Shown here in pieces: positions 8,668 through 19,999 of a stretch of 61,735 nt of DNA. Every line of letters begins with the position of its first letter. Within the stretch, counting starts at the first letter, position 1. The DNA comes from Acidobacteriota bacterium (GTDB lineage: Bacteria > Acidobacteriota > Terriglobia > Terriglobales > Acidobacteriaceae). The notes below the pieces were generated by a model, which was not told where the DNA came from, made no database searches, and saw only the letters and a program-made list of their open reading frames with translations. The stretch covers positions 1 to 61,735 of the forward strand of contig QIAP01000063.1 in the NCBI GenBank assembly GCA_003225075.1. Direction: 5' to 3'. The position numbers were made by a program, and so were the translations under genes.

Positions 8668-9084
8668 TTATGCGCATTTCGTGGAACGCCGCAGCCTTAC
8701 CCCTCGCGGCCTTCGCTTCTCCACACGAGGCAACAGTTGTCGGATGGCTAATTGCAGGAATATCGGAGCGTTCCCTTTAGAGACGAAACCGTTCACGAAT
8801 TGCAGCGCGGTTTCGGGCAGTGACACATGGCCGGAAAGCATGAGAATAGGCAATTCCGGATGTGTCTTTTTGATTTCAGCCGCAACCATCCCACCATCCA
8901 TTTCCGGCATTTCATAATCCAGCAACACTTCATCCACATGGTGAGAGCAAAGCAGTGCAAGTCCTTGGCGGCCGCTGCTCGCAGTTAGAACGGTGTAGCC
9001 CGAGAGTTCCAGGACCATTTCGTGCAAACTGAGCTGCTGCGGTTCATCGTCGATTAGCAGGATGATTCTCTTGCGAGCGGGCAT
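8668..9084 (-). CDS. Single-domain response regulator (CheY-like receiver)
   Basis: A 138-residue protein consisting of one receiver domain and a basic tail. The acidic pair D12-D13 (LLIDDEP), the phospho-acceptor D56 (VLLDYEMPEMDG), the switch Ser in LMLSGH and the Lys in FVSKGN are all in place. No output domain follows; the tail PRVEKRRPRGVRLRRS is very basic. It is divergent from the PAS/NarL-type kinase starting at 9491, about 400 bp away, which could be its phosphodonor. Partnership is inferred from position only. Confidence 0.85.
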   Translation of the reverse strand: MPARKRIILLIDDEPQQLSLHEMVLELSGYTVLTASSGRQGLALLCSHHVDEVLLDYEMPEMDGGMVAAEIKKTHPELPILMLSGHVSLPETALQFVNGFVSKGNAPIFLQLAIRQLLPRVEKRRPRGVRLRRSTKCA

Positions 9085-9490
9085 CGAAACCCCCGATGCG
9101 CGGAGACTGGAGCGTAGGTGCTGTGCAGCGAACCGCTTCCGCGCCAGCGGAGGGGTGCACCGCTATAGTTGCACTTTGGGGCTTGCGTTTTTAGAGTCAA
9201 GGGTAAACTTCAGAAACTGTATCGCCTTTATTTGCAGAGTGCTGGCGCGAATCTGCACAGGCCGATGACGCAAAATAGTGCACAGTGATTTCATTTTTCA
9301 ATCTCACGCGCTGCCGAGGCCATAGACACATATCTTGGCCACCGTAACGATGTGTGCAAATCTGGGGATAAACCGCACTGCCACGCCCTCTCTACACGGT
9401 ACGGTACCGCACGAAGTGTATGGCTCCCACACAGCACCTAACCGGCAAGATCGCGCCGCATCGTCCCGAAAGCAGGTAATCGGGCGTAAA
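9085..9490. other. Divergent intergenic region
   Basis: A 406-bp stretch between a receiver gene (minus) and a sensor kinase (plus). It must hold both promoters, but I see no convincing -35/-10 pair, repeat or RNA element. The frame of the kinase stays open back to ATG 9335, so part of it could be coding if that start is used. Confidence 0.4.
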
Positions 9491-10657
9491 ATGCCTTCCA
9501 CCTTGGGACTCAAAATGGAAATCCCGGCTTATTTTCCCCGCGGGTGGTTCGCACCCGAGGCTTTTAGTGAGCCGCAACAATTGCTGGCAGCTTTCTTCAA
9601 TTCTTCCACCGTCGGCCTTGCCATCCTGGATCGTCAGTTGCGTTTCCAGGCTGCCAACGGTGCTCTCGCTAAGATGAGCGGCGTTCCCGCGGGAGCACAC
9701 CTGGGCAAAACGGCTCAGCAAATTTTCGGAGATCTGGAGCCATTGGAAGTTACTCTCCAACATGTATTGGCAACCACAAGGCCTGCTTTGGACGTGGACC
9801 TTAGTGGACGGCTGCCCAAACGGGCTGAAGTGGGTCACTGGATCGGAAACTTCTTCCCCATAAAAGACGGCTCAGGAAAAGTAAAGCAAATCGGCACAAT
9901 TGTGGTGGAGGTAACCAATCAGAAAAAACTCGAAAAATCGCTTCATAGTCTGACTGCCCGATTGCTTCAGATAAAAGATGATGAGCAACGCCGAATCGCA
10001 CGTGAACTGCATGATTCTCTCGGCCAATACTACGTACGGCTAAAAATGAATCTCGACGTTTTGAGTCGTCACGAGTTGGAACCAGACGACAAGGCCGAGC
10101 TCTTTGCACAATCTATGCAAGTGCTGGATCGATGTATATCTGAAACCCGCACAATTTCTTACCTGCTGCACCCGCCATTGTTGGATGAGGCAGGGTTGGC
10201 GTCGGCCGTGCGCTGGTATGTAGACGGCCTCGGCCAGCGCAGCGGCATCAAAGTCAACCTCTACGTACAGCAAGACCTTGGCCGATTACCGGAGAAGGTC
10301 GAAATGGGATTATTTCGCGTGCTGCAGGAGAGTGTGACCAACGTCCACCGTCACGCTAACAGCCCAGCCCTGGACATCCGTCTGGGGCGAAAAAGCGACC
10401 AGGTTACGCTCGAAGTCCGCGACTATGGTCGCGGTATTCAACCGGCACAACTAAAACGTTTTCAAGAAACAAATACCAGCGGAGGTGTCGGATTGGCGGG
10501 TATGCGCGAACGGATTCATGAGCTGGGGGGATGGCTGGACGTTCGATCTGACAAGGGTACCATCGTGACGGCGAAGATTCCTCTTACCCGCTCTCGAAAG
10601 AAGTCAATTACCCGGCAGCATCGCAAAGGAAAAAGTGCCAAGAGTGATGTGGCCTGA
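9491..10657 (+). CDS. PAS-domain sensor histidine kinase, NarL/DegS-type (HisKA_3)
   Basis: A 388-residue cytoplasmic kinase without membrane segments. Residues about 30-140 form a PAS domain (FFNSSTVGLAILDRQLRFQA and HWIGNFFPIKDGSGKVKQIG). The dimerisation/phosphoacceptor helix follows, with the His at about residue 174 in RRIARELHDSLGQYY. The ATPase domain has the N box FRVLQESVTNVHRHA, DYGRGI and GVGLAGMRERIHELGG. HisKA_3 kinases normally pair with NarL/LuxR-type regulators, none of which is adjacent. The divergent lone receiver at 8668 is the nearest candidate. ATG 9491 gives a conventional N-terminus; ATG 9335 would add 52 residues of non-domain sequence. Confidence 0.85.
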   Translation: MPSTLGLKMEIPAYFPRGWFAPEAFSEPQQLLAAFFNSSTVGLAILDRQLRFQAANGALAKMSGVPAGAHLGKTAQQIFGDLEPLEVTLQHVLATTRPALDVDLSGRLPKRAEVGHWIGNFFPIKDGSGKVKQIGTIVVEVTNQKKLEKSLHSLTARLLQIKDDEQRRIARELHDSLGQYYVRLKMNLDVLSRHELEPDDKAELFAQSMQVLDRCISETRTISYLLHPPLLDEAGLASAVRWYVDGLGQRSGIKVNLYVQQDLGRLPEKVEMGLFRVLQESVTNVHRHANSPALDIRLGRKSDQVTLEVRDYGRGIQPAQLKRFQETNTSGGVGLAGMRERIHELGGWLDVRSDKGTIVTAKIPLTRSRKKSITRQHRKGKSAKSDVA

Positions 10658-10766
10658 TCGGTTTCCCAGTTATCAGGGCGCGGCTTTTTCCCGAGCCGAT
10701 AGGTTCTGTTGTGCTGCCCACGCGGTACTATTGTTTTTCAGGGCGGAAAGCAGGGGAACGCACGCT

Positions 10767-11264
10767 ATGCAAACGTTGTGGTGGGGGCGCATGGCATTGG
10801 TCTCGGGGCTATGGCTTCTCGCAGCGTGCGGCCACGGCGCGACCAGCGTCCCTTCGGCCAAAACCGCTTCCACGATCGGAGCCGAGAACACTCGAAGTTC
10901 CCAGCGCGGCGCCAGCTGCAAAAAGGACTCTGAATGCCCTGCCGGTCAGCGCTGCGGATTCACGGGGGCCACGGGTTGTGATGGCAGCGGCAAATGCGTC
11001 GTGGCGGTCGCCGGCGCATGCTTCGACCCGGGTGGGCGCTGCGGATGCGACGGCCAGCCTGTCGACCTGTTTTGCGCGGCGGGATCATCTACCGAATTCG
11101 CCTCCGCCCCCGTGGGTTCTGTAGGACCCTGTCCCAGACCTTGCACAGAGGACGCCGTTTGTCCATCCCATCTCGTTTGCAGGAAAGGCATCTGTGTCCA
11201 GCCGCAGAATGGGCGAGTGACTGAAGTAGCGAGGCTTGTTCTTGGGTGCGCGCTACATTTATGA
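10767..11264 (+). CDS. Cysteine-rich secreted lipoprotein
   Basis: A 165-residue protein with an excellent AGGGGA site upstream. The N-terminus MALVSGLWLLAACGHG contains a lipobox (LAAC), so it is probably a lipoprotein. The mature part has cysteines in a disulfide-knot-like spacing: CKKDSECPAGQRCGF, GCDGSGKC, GACFDPGGRCGCDGQPVDLF and CTEDAVCPSHLVCRKGICV. Similar Cys-rich modules occur in myxobacterial and other environmental lipoproteins; no function is established. The gene is convergent with the PEGA protein at 11273 (8 bp apart). Confidence 0.7.
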   Translation: MQTLWWGRMALVSGLWLLAACGHGATSVPSAKTASTIGAENTRSSQRGASCKKDSECPAGQRCGFTGATGCDGSGKCVVAVAGACFDPGGRCGCDGQPVDLFCAAGSSTEFASAPVGSVGPCPRPCTEDAVCPSHLVCRKGICVQPQNGRVTEVARLVLGCALHL

Positions 11265-11272
11265 GATAGCTT

Positions 11273-11890
11273 CTAGTCTTTTTTGATCGAAGGACCTGCC
11301 TGGGTGATGCTTCCTGGAACCAGGTTCGTCTTGATCGTGATTTTCTGGGGCGGTAACAGGTTCACCTCGCTCTCGAAAGCCTGGTATCCGGGTAAAGCGA
11401 TCTTGACCCGATGCTTCCCGGGGCTCACCAGCATCCCTCGTCCAACCCCACTAAATTCATGGACGGTTCCCACAAAACCGTTGTCCAGGAAAACAGCTGC
11501 CCTTTCCGGTGTGACTTGGAGCTTGAGCTGAGATGTGACTGTGGGAAATTGGGCTCGAGGATCTTTCTGCATTGCCACATGCAAAACGACCTTCTTCCCC
11601 GGCTCCACGACCACCTTCTGAGTGAAATCCATGTACCCTGATTGGCGCACGGAAATCTGATGTTCGCCGGGCAGAAGTAAAACTTTCTTGTCGTCCTTGA
11701 GCTCTTCGACGTAGCCGACATATTGTCCGTCGATCCACACCCCCGAGGTTTTCTCCAGCTTGGTCTTGCTGACGAACTGTACCTCTCCCAGGACCTGGTT
11801 CTGCGCGTACGATGCGATCGATAATACGAACAGGGAAAAAACAAGGGATAGAACCGCTTTGCTGAACGCATTGCGCATGGTCACACTCAT
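11273..11890 (-). CDS. Secreted PEGA-domain protein
   Basis: A 205-residue exported protein with a signal peptide (AVLSLVFSLFVLSIASYAQ). Two PEGA-like beta modules follow. The first contains VWIDGQYVGYVEELKDDKKV and LLLPGEHQISVRQSGYMDF. The second contains RAAVFLDNGFVGTVHEFSGV and LVSPGKHRVKIALPGYQAFE. PEGA domains are small beta folds of bacterial surface and periplasmic proteins. The role here is unknown. ATG 11890 is used; ATG 11878 is an alternative that barely changes the signal peptide. Confidence 0.75.
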   Translation of the reverse strand: MSVTMRNAFSKAVLSLVFSLFVLSIASYAQNQVLGEVQFVSKTKLEKTSGVWIDGQYVGYVEELKDDKKVLLLPGEHQISVRQSGYMDFTQKVVVEPGKKVVLHVAMQKDPRAQFPTVTSQLKLQVTPERAAVFLDNGFVGTVHEFSGVGRGMLVSPGKHRVKIALPGYQAFESEVNLLPPQKITIKTNLVPGSITQAGPSIKKD

Positions 11891-12149
11891 CCAGATAAGG
11901 CAAACCTACCTGTTTGAAATCAAATCTTCGTTATTATTCTAATCACATTCAGCAACATCCGGAGTGGCATTCTCCGTATCGAAAATATTTCTTATCCACA
12001 CAATGTGCGTGCAGACACCCAAGGCCATCTCGCTAAGTTAGATCACCCTTTCCAAAAACGCGCAGCCGCATTTTCGACCCATGGTCCCCGCCTGATGCCT
12101 TCTGCTCTTCCCTCAGCCTTCACCAAATGCGACAATAGAATTTCCCCAT

Positions 12150-14492
<2,343 letters not shown>

Positions 14493-14693
14493 AACCGGCA
14501 TCGACTCTTCTGTGGAATGTTGGACTTGCAAGTTTCTAACCCGACCGAGCGGTTTTGCAGGTTAGAGAGAGTGCGGTTTCTAACCTCCTCAGGGAGTATT
14601 GGCGGTTAGGCATCGCGGTTTCGGACATGTCTGAAATGTTGACACTACTACGGCTAACAGTAGCTTCAAGTCGTGTATTTTTAAGGTGAAACG
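14493..14693. other. purL-purF intergenic region with repeated TTTCTAACC motifs
   Basis: This 201-bp gap has two copies of TTTCTAACC, near 14533 and 14576. Around them are complementary GGTTAGA (about 14562) and GGTTAGG (about 14605), so alternative hairpins are possible. A TTGACA (near 14638) and a small inverted pair CTACT/AGTAG follow before the purF ribosome-binding site. This could be an attenuator or just a promoter region; I cannot assign it to a known riboswitch. Confidence 0.35.
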
Positions 14694-16124
14694 GTGACTG
14701 CCACGGATAAATTTCGCGACGAGTGCGGTGTGTTTGCGATCTTCGCTCACCCGGAAGCTGAGAAGCTCGCGTATCTCGGACTGCATGCGCTGCAACATCG
14801 CGGTCAGGAGTCAGCGGGAATCGTCACCTCCGACGGGATGAGTCTGCACGCTCATAAAGCGATGGGACTCGTCGCCGACATCTTCACCGAAGAGGTGCTC
14901 GCACCCTTGCACGGCACGCTGGCCATCGGACACACACGTTATTCGACCGCCGGCGATTCCGCGCTGCTCAACGCGCAGCCCATTCTTGTGCAATCGAATA
15001 AAGGAATGATGGCTGTCGCGCATAACGGCAACCTGGTAAATGCGCAAGACATTCGGCATCGCCTGGAAGCGATGGGTTCGATTTTCCAGACCAACAGTGA
15101 TACGGAAGTCATCGTCCACCTGATCGCGCTATCGCGCGAGCACACCCTGCCTGAGGCCATGGCCGATTCGCTGCGTCGAGTGGAAGGCGCATTCTCCCTG
15201 GTGATGATTAGTCCCGACCGCATTTTTGCGGCGCGCGATCCCCGCGGCTTCCGGCCGCTGGCCATGGGACGCATTCCGGCGCAGCCGGGCATGAAGCACG
15301 ACACGATTGTTTTTGCCTCGGAGACTTGTGCCTTTGATCTGATTGGTGCGACTTACGAGCGTGACGTGAAACCCGGTGAGTTGGTCGTGGTTGGTCCGGA
15401 AGGAGTCACGTCCCACTTCTATGCTCCGGCCCAGGAGCAGTCGAGCTGCATTTTCGAACACGTTTATTTTTCGCGTCCTGACAGTTTTGTCTTCGGGCGC
15501 TCGGTGGACAAGAGCCGCGAGATGCTGGGGCGGCAACTGGCCCGCGAGGCTCCAGCAGAAGCCGACATCGTGGTGCCGGTGCCGGACTCGGGCGTGAGCG
15601 CAGCGATGGGCTACGCGGGGGAGAGTGGCATTCCATTTCGTTTCGGATTGATCCGCAATCATTATGTGGGACGGACGTTTATCGAGCCTTCGCAGTCAGT
15701 GCGCGACTTCGGCGTGAAGCTGAAACTGAATCCGATACGCAGCCTGCTGGAAGGCAAACGGGTCGTGCTGATTGATGATTCCATCGTGCGCGGCACCACC
15801 AGCCGCAAGATCGTGCGCATGATCCGCAGCGCGGGCGCGAAAGAAGTCCACATGCGCGTCTCATGCCCGCCAACCATCTCGCCCTGCTATTACGGCGTGG
15901 ACACGCCTTCCAAGAGTCAACTCATCGCCGCCAACAAATCCGTGGAAGAAATTCGCGAGTATATTGGCGCTGATTCGCTCGTCTATCTCTCGCTCGAGGG
16001 AATGAAAAAAGCTTGCGGCGACGGAGAGAAGACTACGTACTGCACGGCCTGCTACACCGGCAAATACCCAACCGACATTGTGGACGTAGAAGAGATCCAG
16101 CCGGCCGCGGTCATCAAGCGCTAA
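14694..16124 (+). CDS. purF: Amidophosphoribosyltransferase
   Basis: The first committed enzyme of purine synthesis (PRPP plus glutamine to phosphoribosylamine). The 476-residue protein begins at GTG with AAGGTGA five bases upstream. A 10-residue propeptide (MTATDKFRDE) precedes the nucleophile Cys11 (CGVFAIF), which becomes the N-terminus after self-cleavage as in B. subtilis PurF. The glutaminase domain contains LGLHALQHRGQESAG and IGHTRYSTAGDS. The phosphoribosyltransferase PRPP loop is VVLIDDSIVRGTTSRKIV. C-terminal cysteines (KKACGDG and YCTACYTGKYP) match the oxygen-labile 4Fe-4S cluster type. It sits downstream of purL on the same strand. Confidence 0.96.
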   Translation: MTATDKFRDECGVFAIFAHPEAEKLAYLGLHALQHRGQESAGIVTSDGMSLHAHKAMGLVADIFTEEVLAPLHGTLAIGHTRYSTAGDSALLNAQPILVQSNKGMMAVAHNGNLVNAQDIRHRLEAMGSIFQTNSDTEVIVHLIALSREHTLPEAMADSLRRVEGAFSLVMISPDRIFAARDPRGFRPLAMGRIPAQPGMKHDTIVFASETCAFDLIGATYERDVKPGELVVVGPEGVTSHFYAPAQEQSSCIFEHVYFSRPDSFVFGRSVDKSREMLGRQLAREAPAEADIVVPVPDSGVSAAMGYAGESGIPFRFGLIRNHYVGRTFIEPSQSVRDFGVKLKLNPIRSLLEGKRVVLIDDSIVRGTTSRKIVRMIRSAGAKEVHMRVSCPPTISPCYYGVDTPSKSQLIAANKSVEEIREYIGADSLVYLSLEGMKKACGDGEKTTYCTACYTGKYPTDIVDVEEIQPAAVIKR

Positions 16125-16238
16125 TCCCAGAAGCACTAATCCCATACACGTCGCAGGCAGGGAGACGAAAGTTGTTGCCCGCCGAGTAGACTGTCGTCCC
16201 TGTTCACACATCCAAAGCCAAGCTGATGGTATCTTGCC

Positions 16239-16703
16239 ATGCGAATGACGGCGGAGTATCCAACGGAAGCGAACACAGATGTGGAAGTCCCGAAGAGCCT
16301 CGAAGTGCACACCACGCGTGTGTTTACGGTGGTGGTAATCATTACGAACGTCATCGGAAATATTTCGCTGGGCCGCGGCATGCACGCGGTGGGCAAGATT
16401 GTTTCCGCCTCTCCGCTCGATTACGTTCGCGCCTTTGCCAACCCGTGGACGATAGCCGGAGTGTGCGTACTGGTCGTCTGGATGCTGACCGATCTGGCGT
16501 TGCTGAGCCGAGCTGATCTGAGCTTCGTGATGCCGGTCACAGCCAGCACTTACGTGCTGATCGCTCTGGCCGGCCGTTTGTTACTGCACGAGCAAATCTC
16601 GTGGGTGCGCTGGACCGGGGTGGTGGTGATCACCCTGGGCGCGGCTCTGGTAGGAAAGACCCCGGTGCGCACTACCAAACCGCAGCCGGAGCATCTGCGA
16701 TGA
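16239..16703 (+). CDS. EamA/SMR-like half-transporter, subunit 1
   Basis: A 154-residue inner-membrane protein with four hydrophobic helices (FTVVVIITNVIGNISLG, WTIAGVCVLVVWMLTDLALL, FVMPVTASTYVLIALAGRLL, WTGVVVITLGAALVG). The pattern of four helices with LHEQISWVRWTGVVVI near the end is that of one half of the drug/metabolite transporter superfamily. The next gene overlaps by ATGA and encodes a similar four-helix protein, so the two probably form a heterodimer, as ArnE/ArnF do. The N-terminal 25 residues are polar. Substrate unknown. Confidence 0.7.
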   Translation: MRMTAEYPTEANTDVEVPKSLEVHTTRVFTVVVIITNVIGNISLGRGMHAVGKIVSASPLDYVRAFANPWTIAGVCVLVVWMLTDLALLSRADLSFVMPVTASTYVLIALAGRLLLHEQISWVRWTGVVVITLGAALVGKTPVRTTKPQPEHLR

Positions 16704-17062
16704 AGTGGATCCTGGTGTTGATTATCGCAACCTGCAACACGCTGGGCGACGTGCTGAACACCGCGGGGATGAAGCGGCAAAGCGAAGTGGACCGGCTGGC
16801 TCCGCGCACGCTACTGCAAATGGTGCTGCAAATCGCGCGCAATCCGCTGGTTCTGGCCGGACTGGGGGCCTTGGCGGTATCGTTTTTCGCACTCCTGTCG
16901 CTGCTCTCTATAACGACAGTAAGCTTCGCTGTGCCGGCGACGGCCGTCAGCTACCTGCTTGAAACTTTGCTGGCAAAGACGGTGCTGAAGGAAGAAGTCA
17001 CCTGGCATCGTTGGGCGGGAGCTGCTCTCGTCAGCTTCGGAGTGGCGCTGCTGGAATGGTGA
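16700..17062 (+). CDS. EamA/SMR-like half-transporter, subunit 2
   Basis: A 120-residue four-helix inner-membrane protein. Its ATG overlaps the stop of the upstream gene (ATGA), implying coupled translation. Helices include WILVLIIATCNTLGDVLNTA, LVLAGLGALAVSFFALLSLL and TVSFAVPATAVSYLLETLLA, and the end is KEEVTWHRWAGAALVSFGVA. The W-R-W-x-G pattern parallels that of subunit 1, suggesting an ancient duplication. It is likely the second half of a heterodimeric drug/metabolite-type transporter; substrate unknown. Confidence 0.7.
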   Translation: MKWILVLIIATCNTLGDVLNTAGMKRQSEVDRLAPRTLLQMVLQIARNPLVLAGLGALAVSFFALLSLLSITTVSFAVPATAVSYLLETLLAKTVLKEEVTWHRWAGAALVSFGVALLEW

Positions 17063-17184
17063 TCATTGGTCGCGATGCTCGCGGCGCATCCAAGCAAATC
17101 CAACTACCTGACTTGCTCGCGTATACTTCTTGCGGCGCGAGGTTAGGATCATCGTCAGTCCCACCTATGCACGGAGAGGGCAAT

Positions 17185-17499
17185 ATGTACGTGAGACTGT
17201 GTGAGTTCCTCGTGAGGGCGGGCTCTCAAGAAGAGTTTGCGCGAATCTACGGATCTGACGGCGATTGGGCGGTGTTGTTCCGGCGCAGCCGGGAATTTTG
17301 TGGGACCGAGCTGCTGCGCGATGTGGAAACGCCGCGAAGGTATGTGACGATCGATCGCTGGGTGTCGCAAGCGGCCTGGGATTCATTTCTGAAGAATTTC
17401 GGCGAGGAGTACCGGACACTCGACGTGGCTTGTGAGCGTCTGAACGAGGAAGAGCCGCCGTTGGGATCGTTCGTTACGGTGGATTCTGGGGGTCGGTAG
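17185..17499 (+). CDS. Small antibiotic-biosynthesis-monooxygenase-like (ABM) protein
   Basis: A 104-residue cytoplasmic protein with a strong GGAGAGGG site upstream. MYVRLCEFLVRAGSQEEFAR, ELLRDVETPRRYVTIDRWVS and AAWDSFLKNFGEEYRTLDVA fit a dimeric alpha/beta-barrel ABM-like fold. Such folds include quinol monooxygenases, heme-degrading enzymes and many uncharacterised proteins; no catalytic residue can be named. It stands alone between the half-transporter pair and a decayed two-component system. Confidence 0.6.
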   Translation: MYVRLCEFLVRAGSQEEFARIYGSDGDWAVLFRRSREFCGTELLRDVETPRRYVTIDRWVSQAAWDSFLKNFGEEYRTLDVACERLNEEEPPLGSFVTVDSGGR

Positions 17500-17768
17500 C
17501 AGGTGATAGTACGGCGGCTTGCCACCTCTCAGAATAGGGCAGGCGTAATCACTAGTCGCTTCCGGGCAAGTCGTCCGTCCGCAATCCACGCCATCGCCAA
17601 TGGGGCTTCCCTCTCTCTACCGGACTGTGCTCGCCTCCAGGACATTCAATTCTACGTGCCCGGTTATAGGACCAAGCGGCTGTCGCTGAGCAATTTATTT
17701 CCTGTTTAGGCGCCTCTTGCTAACATTGTTACGCGTTTCTGCGCGAGCGCTTGGCGGCGAAGGGATTC

Positions 17769-18459
17769 GTGCGGATACTATTGGTCGAAGACCAACCCGA
17801 TGCGGCACAGGTTCTAGCGAAGGGCCTTCGCGAACAGTCGTATGCCGTCGACATCGCGCTCGACGGAGAGGCAGCGCTCTACCAAACCAGCATCAACGAC
17901 TACGACCTCATTCTCCTGGACGTGATGCTGCCTCGGCGCAACGGCATCGAGGTCTGCCAAAGCCTGCGAGCGGACCGGCTCGGCGGTGCCTATCCTGATG
18001 CTCACCGCGCGGGACGCTATCCACGACCGGGTGCGGGGGCTCGACGCTGGCGCCGACGACTACCTGATCAAGCCCTTTGACTTTCATGAATTGTTGGCGC
18101 GGATGCGAGCATTGCTGCGGCGTGGTCCGGAATTGCAGCCGGAGGCGATGCACGTTGCCGACCTTGTGATCGACACGCGGTCCCGCGGGGTCTGGCGATC
18201 AAATCGCCCTATCCAACTTACCGCCAAGGAATATGCGCTGCTCGACTATCTCGCGCGCCATGTTGATCAGGTGGTCGGGCGAGCCGAGATCGCGGAACAT
18301 GTCTGGGACGAAGCTTTCGATCCTTTTTCCAACCTGATTGAGGTTTACATCCAACGCCTACGCCGAAAGGTCGATGAAGGCCACTCCTTGAAACTGCTCC
18401 GCACCCTGCGCGGAGAGGGCTATATGCTCTGCTCCGGGGAGCCGCGCGACAATGTCTAG
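17769..18459 (+). pseudogene. OmpR-family response regulator, frameshifted
   Basis: GTG 17769 (MRILLVEDQPDAAQ) follows AAGGGA closely; a TTG at 17751 is the alternative. The receiver reads well to DLILLDVMLPRRNGIEVCQS and RAD, then shifts. VPILMLTARDAIHDRVRGLD continues in another frame, followed by GADDYLIKPFDFHELLARMR and a winged-helix domain (LTAKEYALLDYLARH, FDPFSNLIEVYIQRLRRKVD). Removing one C of the CC at 17975-17976 restores DGSAVPILM and a normal 229-residue CusR/CopR-like regulator. The gene overlaps the start of the next kinase gene by 8 nt. Since the kinase is also broken, real decay is more likely than a sequencing error. Confidence 0.75.
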
Positions 18460-19435
18460 CCCACTACGCATGCGATTGACACTTTGGTTTGTGGGGGCGT
18501 TCAGCGTGGTACTCATAGTGTTCAGCCTGGGCGTGTACTTCTTCGTGGAAAGAATCCTGCGCGAACGGCTACGTGAAAGACCCTCGCTTCCCAGGCCAGA
18601 TCGTTGCGGTGCTCGACACCGGTGGGCGAGTGCTGGCAAGAAGACCGGTCAGCTCAGCTTTGGCCTTGCGCCTTCCTGCTTTTCCTCTTCCTGCTTCGAG
18701 GGTGCCGCAGTTTTATGAATTAGCGGAGTCCAGCACTGATGCCGACGACAGCTGTCGTGGGATATATCAGTTGGCGGCTGGCACGAGCGGCTTGTCGTCG
18801 ATCGTTGTAGTCACCGACCCCAACGGTCCGAAGCGGAATATCGCGAGACCCTGAGCGTGATTGAGCAGCAGGCGGGTCGTTTGAGTCGTATCGTGGAGGA
18901 AATGTTTGCGCTCACTCGTGTCGACATGAACCAACTTCCGCTTGAGATCGGCGAACTCTATCTTGACGAAGTGATCGCTGATACGACGCGCGCCGCCTGC
19001 GTACTGGCGGAACGCAAGGGGGTTCACCTCAAATCGCAAAACATACAGGAAGCGCCATATCACGGTGACCAGCGCCTGCTACGGCAAATGATTTCCAACC
19101 TTCTCGACAATGCCATCAAATTCACCCCGCAAGGCGGAACGGTAGAAGTGGGGCTCCATCAGGTTAACTCCAGCTACCAAATTACGGTCGCCGACACCGG
19201 ATGCGGCATTTCCGCTGAACTTCAGCCCCGCATCTTTGAACGATTCTTTCGCGCCGACAAAGCGCGCCTGGGCACGGGTGGGCTTGGCGGAGCGGGTTTG
19301 GGTCTTGCCATTGCGCGTTCCATTGCCGAGTTGCACCACGGCCGGCTCAGTCTCCAACACTGCGGAGCTGAAGGTAGCATCTTTTGCATTTCCCTACCCT
19401 TTCGCGAGGACGGAAAACGCCCTAATCCCGCGTAA
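18452..19435 (+). pseudogene. Sensor histidine kinase remnant lacking HAMP and H-box
   Basis: Three frames carry parts of one kinase. Frame one (18452 to about 18570) has MRLTLWFVGAFSVVLIVFSL, the first membrane helix. Frame two (about 18573-18826) has DPRFPGQIVAVLDTGGRVLA, a sensor segment. Frame three (about 18833-19435) has YRETLSVIEQQAGRLSRIVE, the end of the dimerisation domain, then an ATPase domain with MISNLLDNAIKFTPQGG, VADTGCGIS and GGAGLGLAIARSIAELH. The second membrane helix, HAMP and the phospho-acceptor His box are missing, so about 140 residues were probably deleted at the second junction. The product could not autophosphorylate. It belongs to the regulator just upstream. Confidence 0.75.
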
Positions 19436-19898
19436 CGCGTGCAGAAAGGAACTCTTTCGAGGGAATCTTCTGTTCTATTTCTCTAAGCAGTCCGGACGTG
19501 AGTTTGAGAATGCTGGCGTTAGTCTGTCGAGCTTGGGGTTTGAAATCGATGCCCAGCGTTCCTATCAAGTTTCCCCTAGCATCATGGAGTGGCGCTGTGA
19601 CATCGAAACCATCCGGTTCATGTTCCACAAATGGTTTCAGAGTTTTCAGCGCGGCGGCCTCATCGTCGTCACATTTCTCTCCCAGGTCCTTCGCCTGTGT
19701 CGCCGCTATGGTGACGCAACCCTCCTGACCATGGTTGACGGAGAGTTCCAGTCCGGTAATTTCCGGATGTCTTTGGGCGGTCAGGTCGACCAGATGCTGT
19801 GCCTGTGTCGTTTTCAACTGGGCGCTTAGCTGGGGAACCGCAAGCATTCCGCAGATCAGGATACTCTGCGTAAGATTACAAAGTTTCCATTTGCACAT
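19422..19898 (-). CDS. Secreted single Cache-like sensor-domain protein
   Basis: A 158-residue exported protein. ATG 19898 has a perfect AGGAGG eight bases upstream. The signal peptide is LCNLTQSILICGMLAVPQLSA. The mature part ends with DVTAPLHDARGNLIGTLGID, a strand-turn-strand pattern seen in Cache/PAS-like extracellular domains. HPEITGLELSVNHGQEGCVT also fits. There is no kinase or transducer domain, so it may be a free periplasmic ligand-binding protein. It converges with the broken kinase, overlapping its end by 14 bp. Confidence 0.55.
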   Translation of the reverse strand: MCKWKLCNLTQSILICGMLAVPQLSAQLKTTQAQHLVDLTAQRHPEITGLELSVNHGQEGCVTIAATQAKDLGEKCDDDEAAALKTLKPFVEHEPDGFDVTAPLHDARGNLIGTLGIDFKPQARQTNASILKLTSGLLREIEQKIPSKEFLSARVTRD

Positions 19899-19999
19899 CG
19901 TTCCTCCTATTGGCCGGAGTGGGCGATCGAACTCTATCCGAGTGCTGCAACCGAACAATCGCAAGTGTCGATCGCCCACAGACGAAGGGCAAGGCCTTC

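Noticed and set aside
14493-14693. tRNA-Sec (selC) in the purL-purF gap or other intergenic regions
   Set aside because: I looked for a UCA anticodon loop with long acceptor and variable arms and found none; selC must be elsewhere.
17503-17709. Short open frame of 68 codons between the ABM protein and the regulator
   Set aside because: No ribosome-binding site and no recognisable protein pattern.
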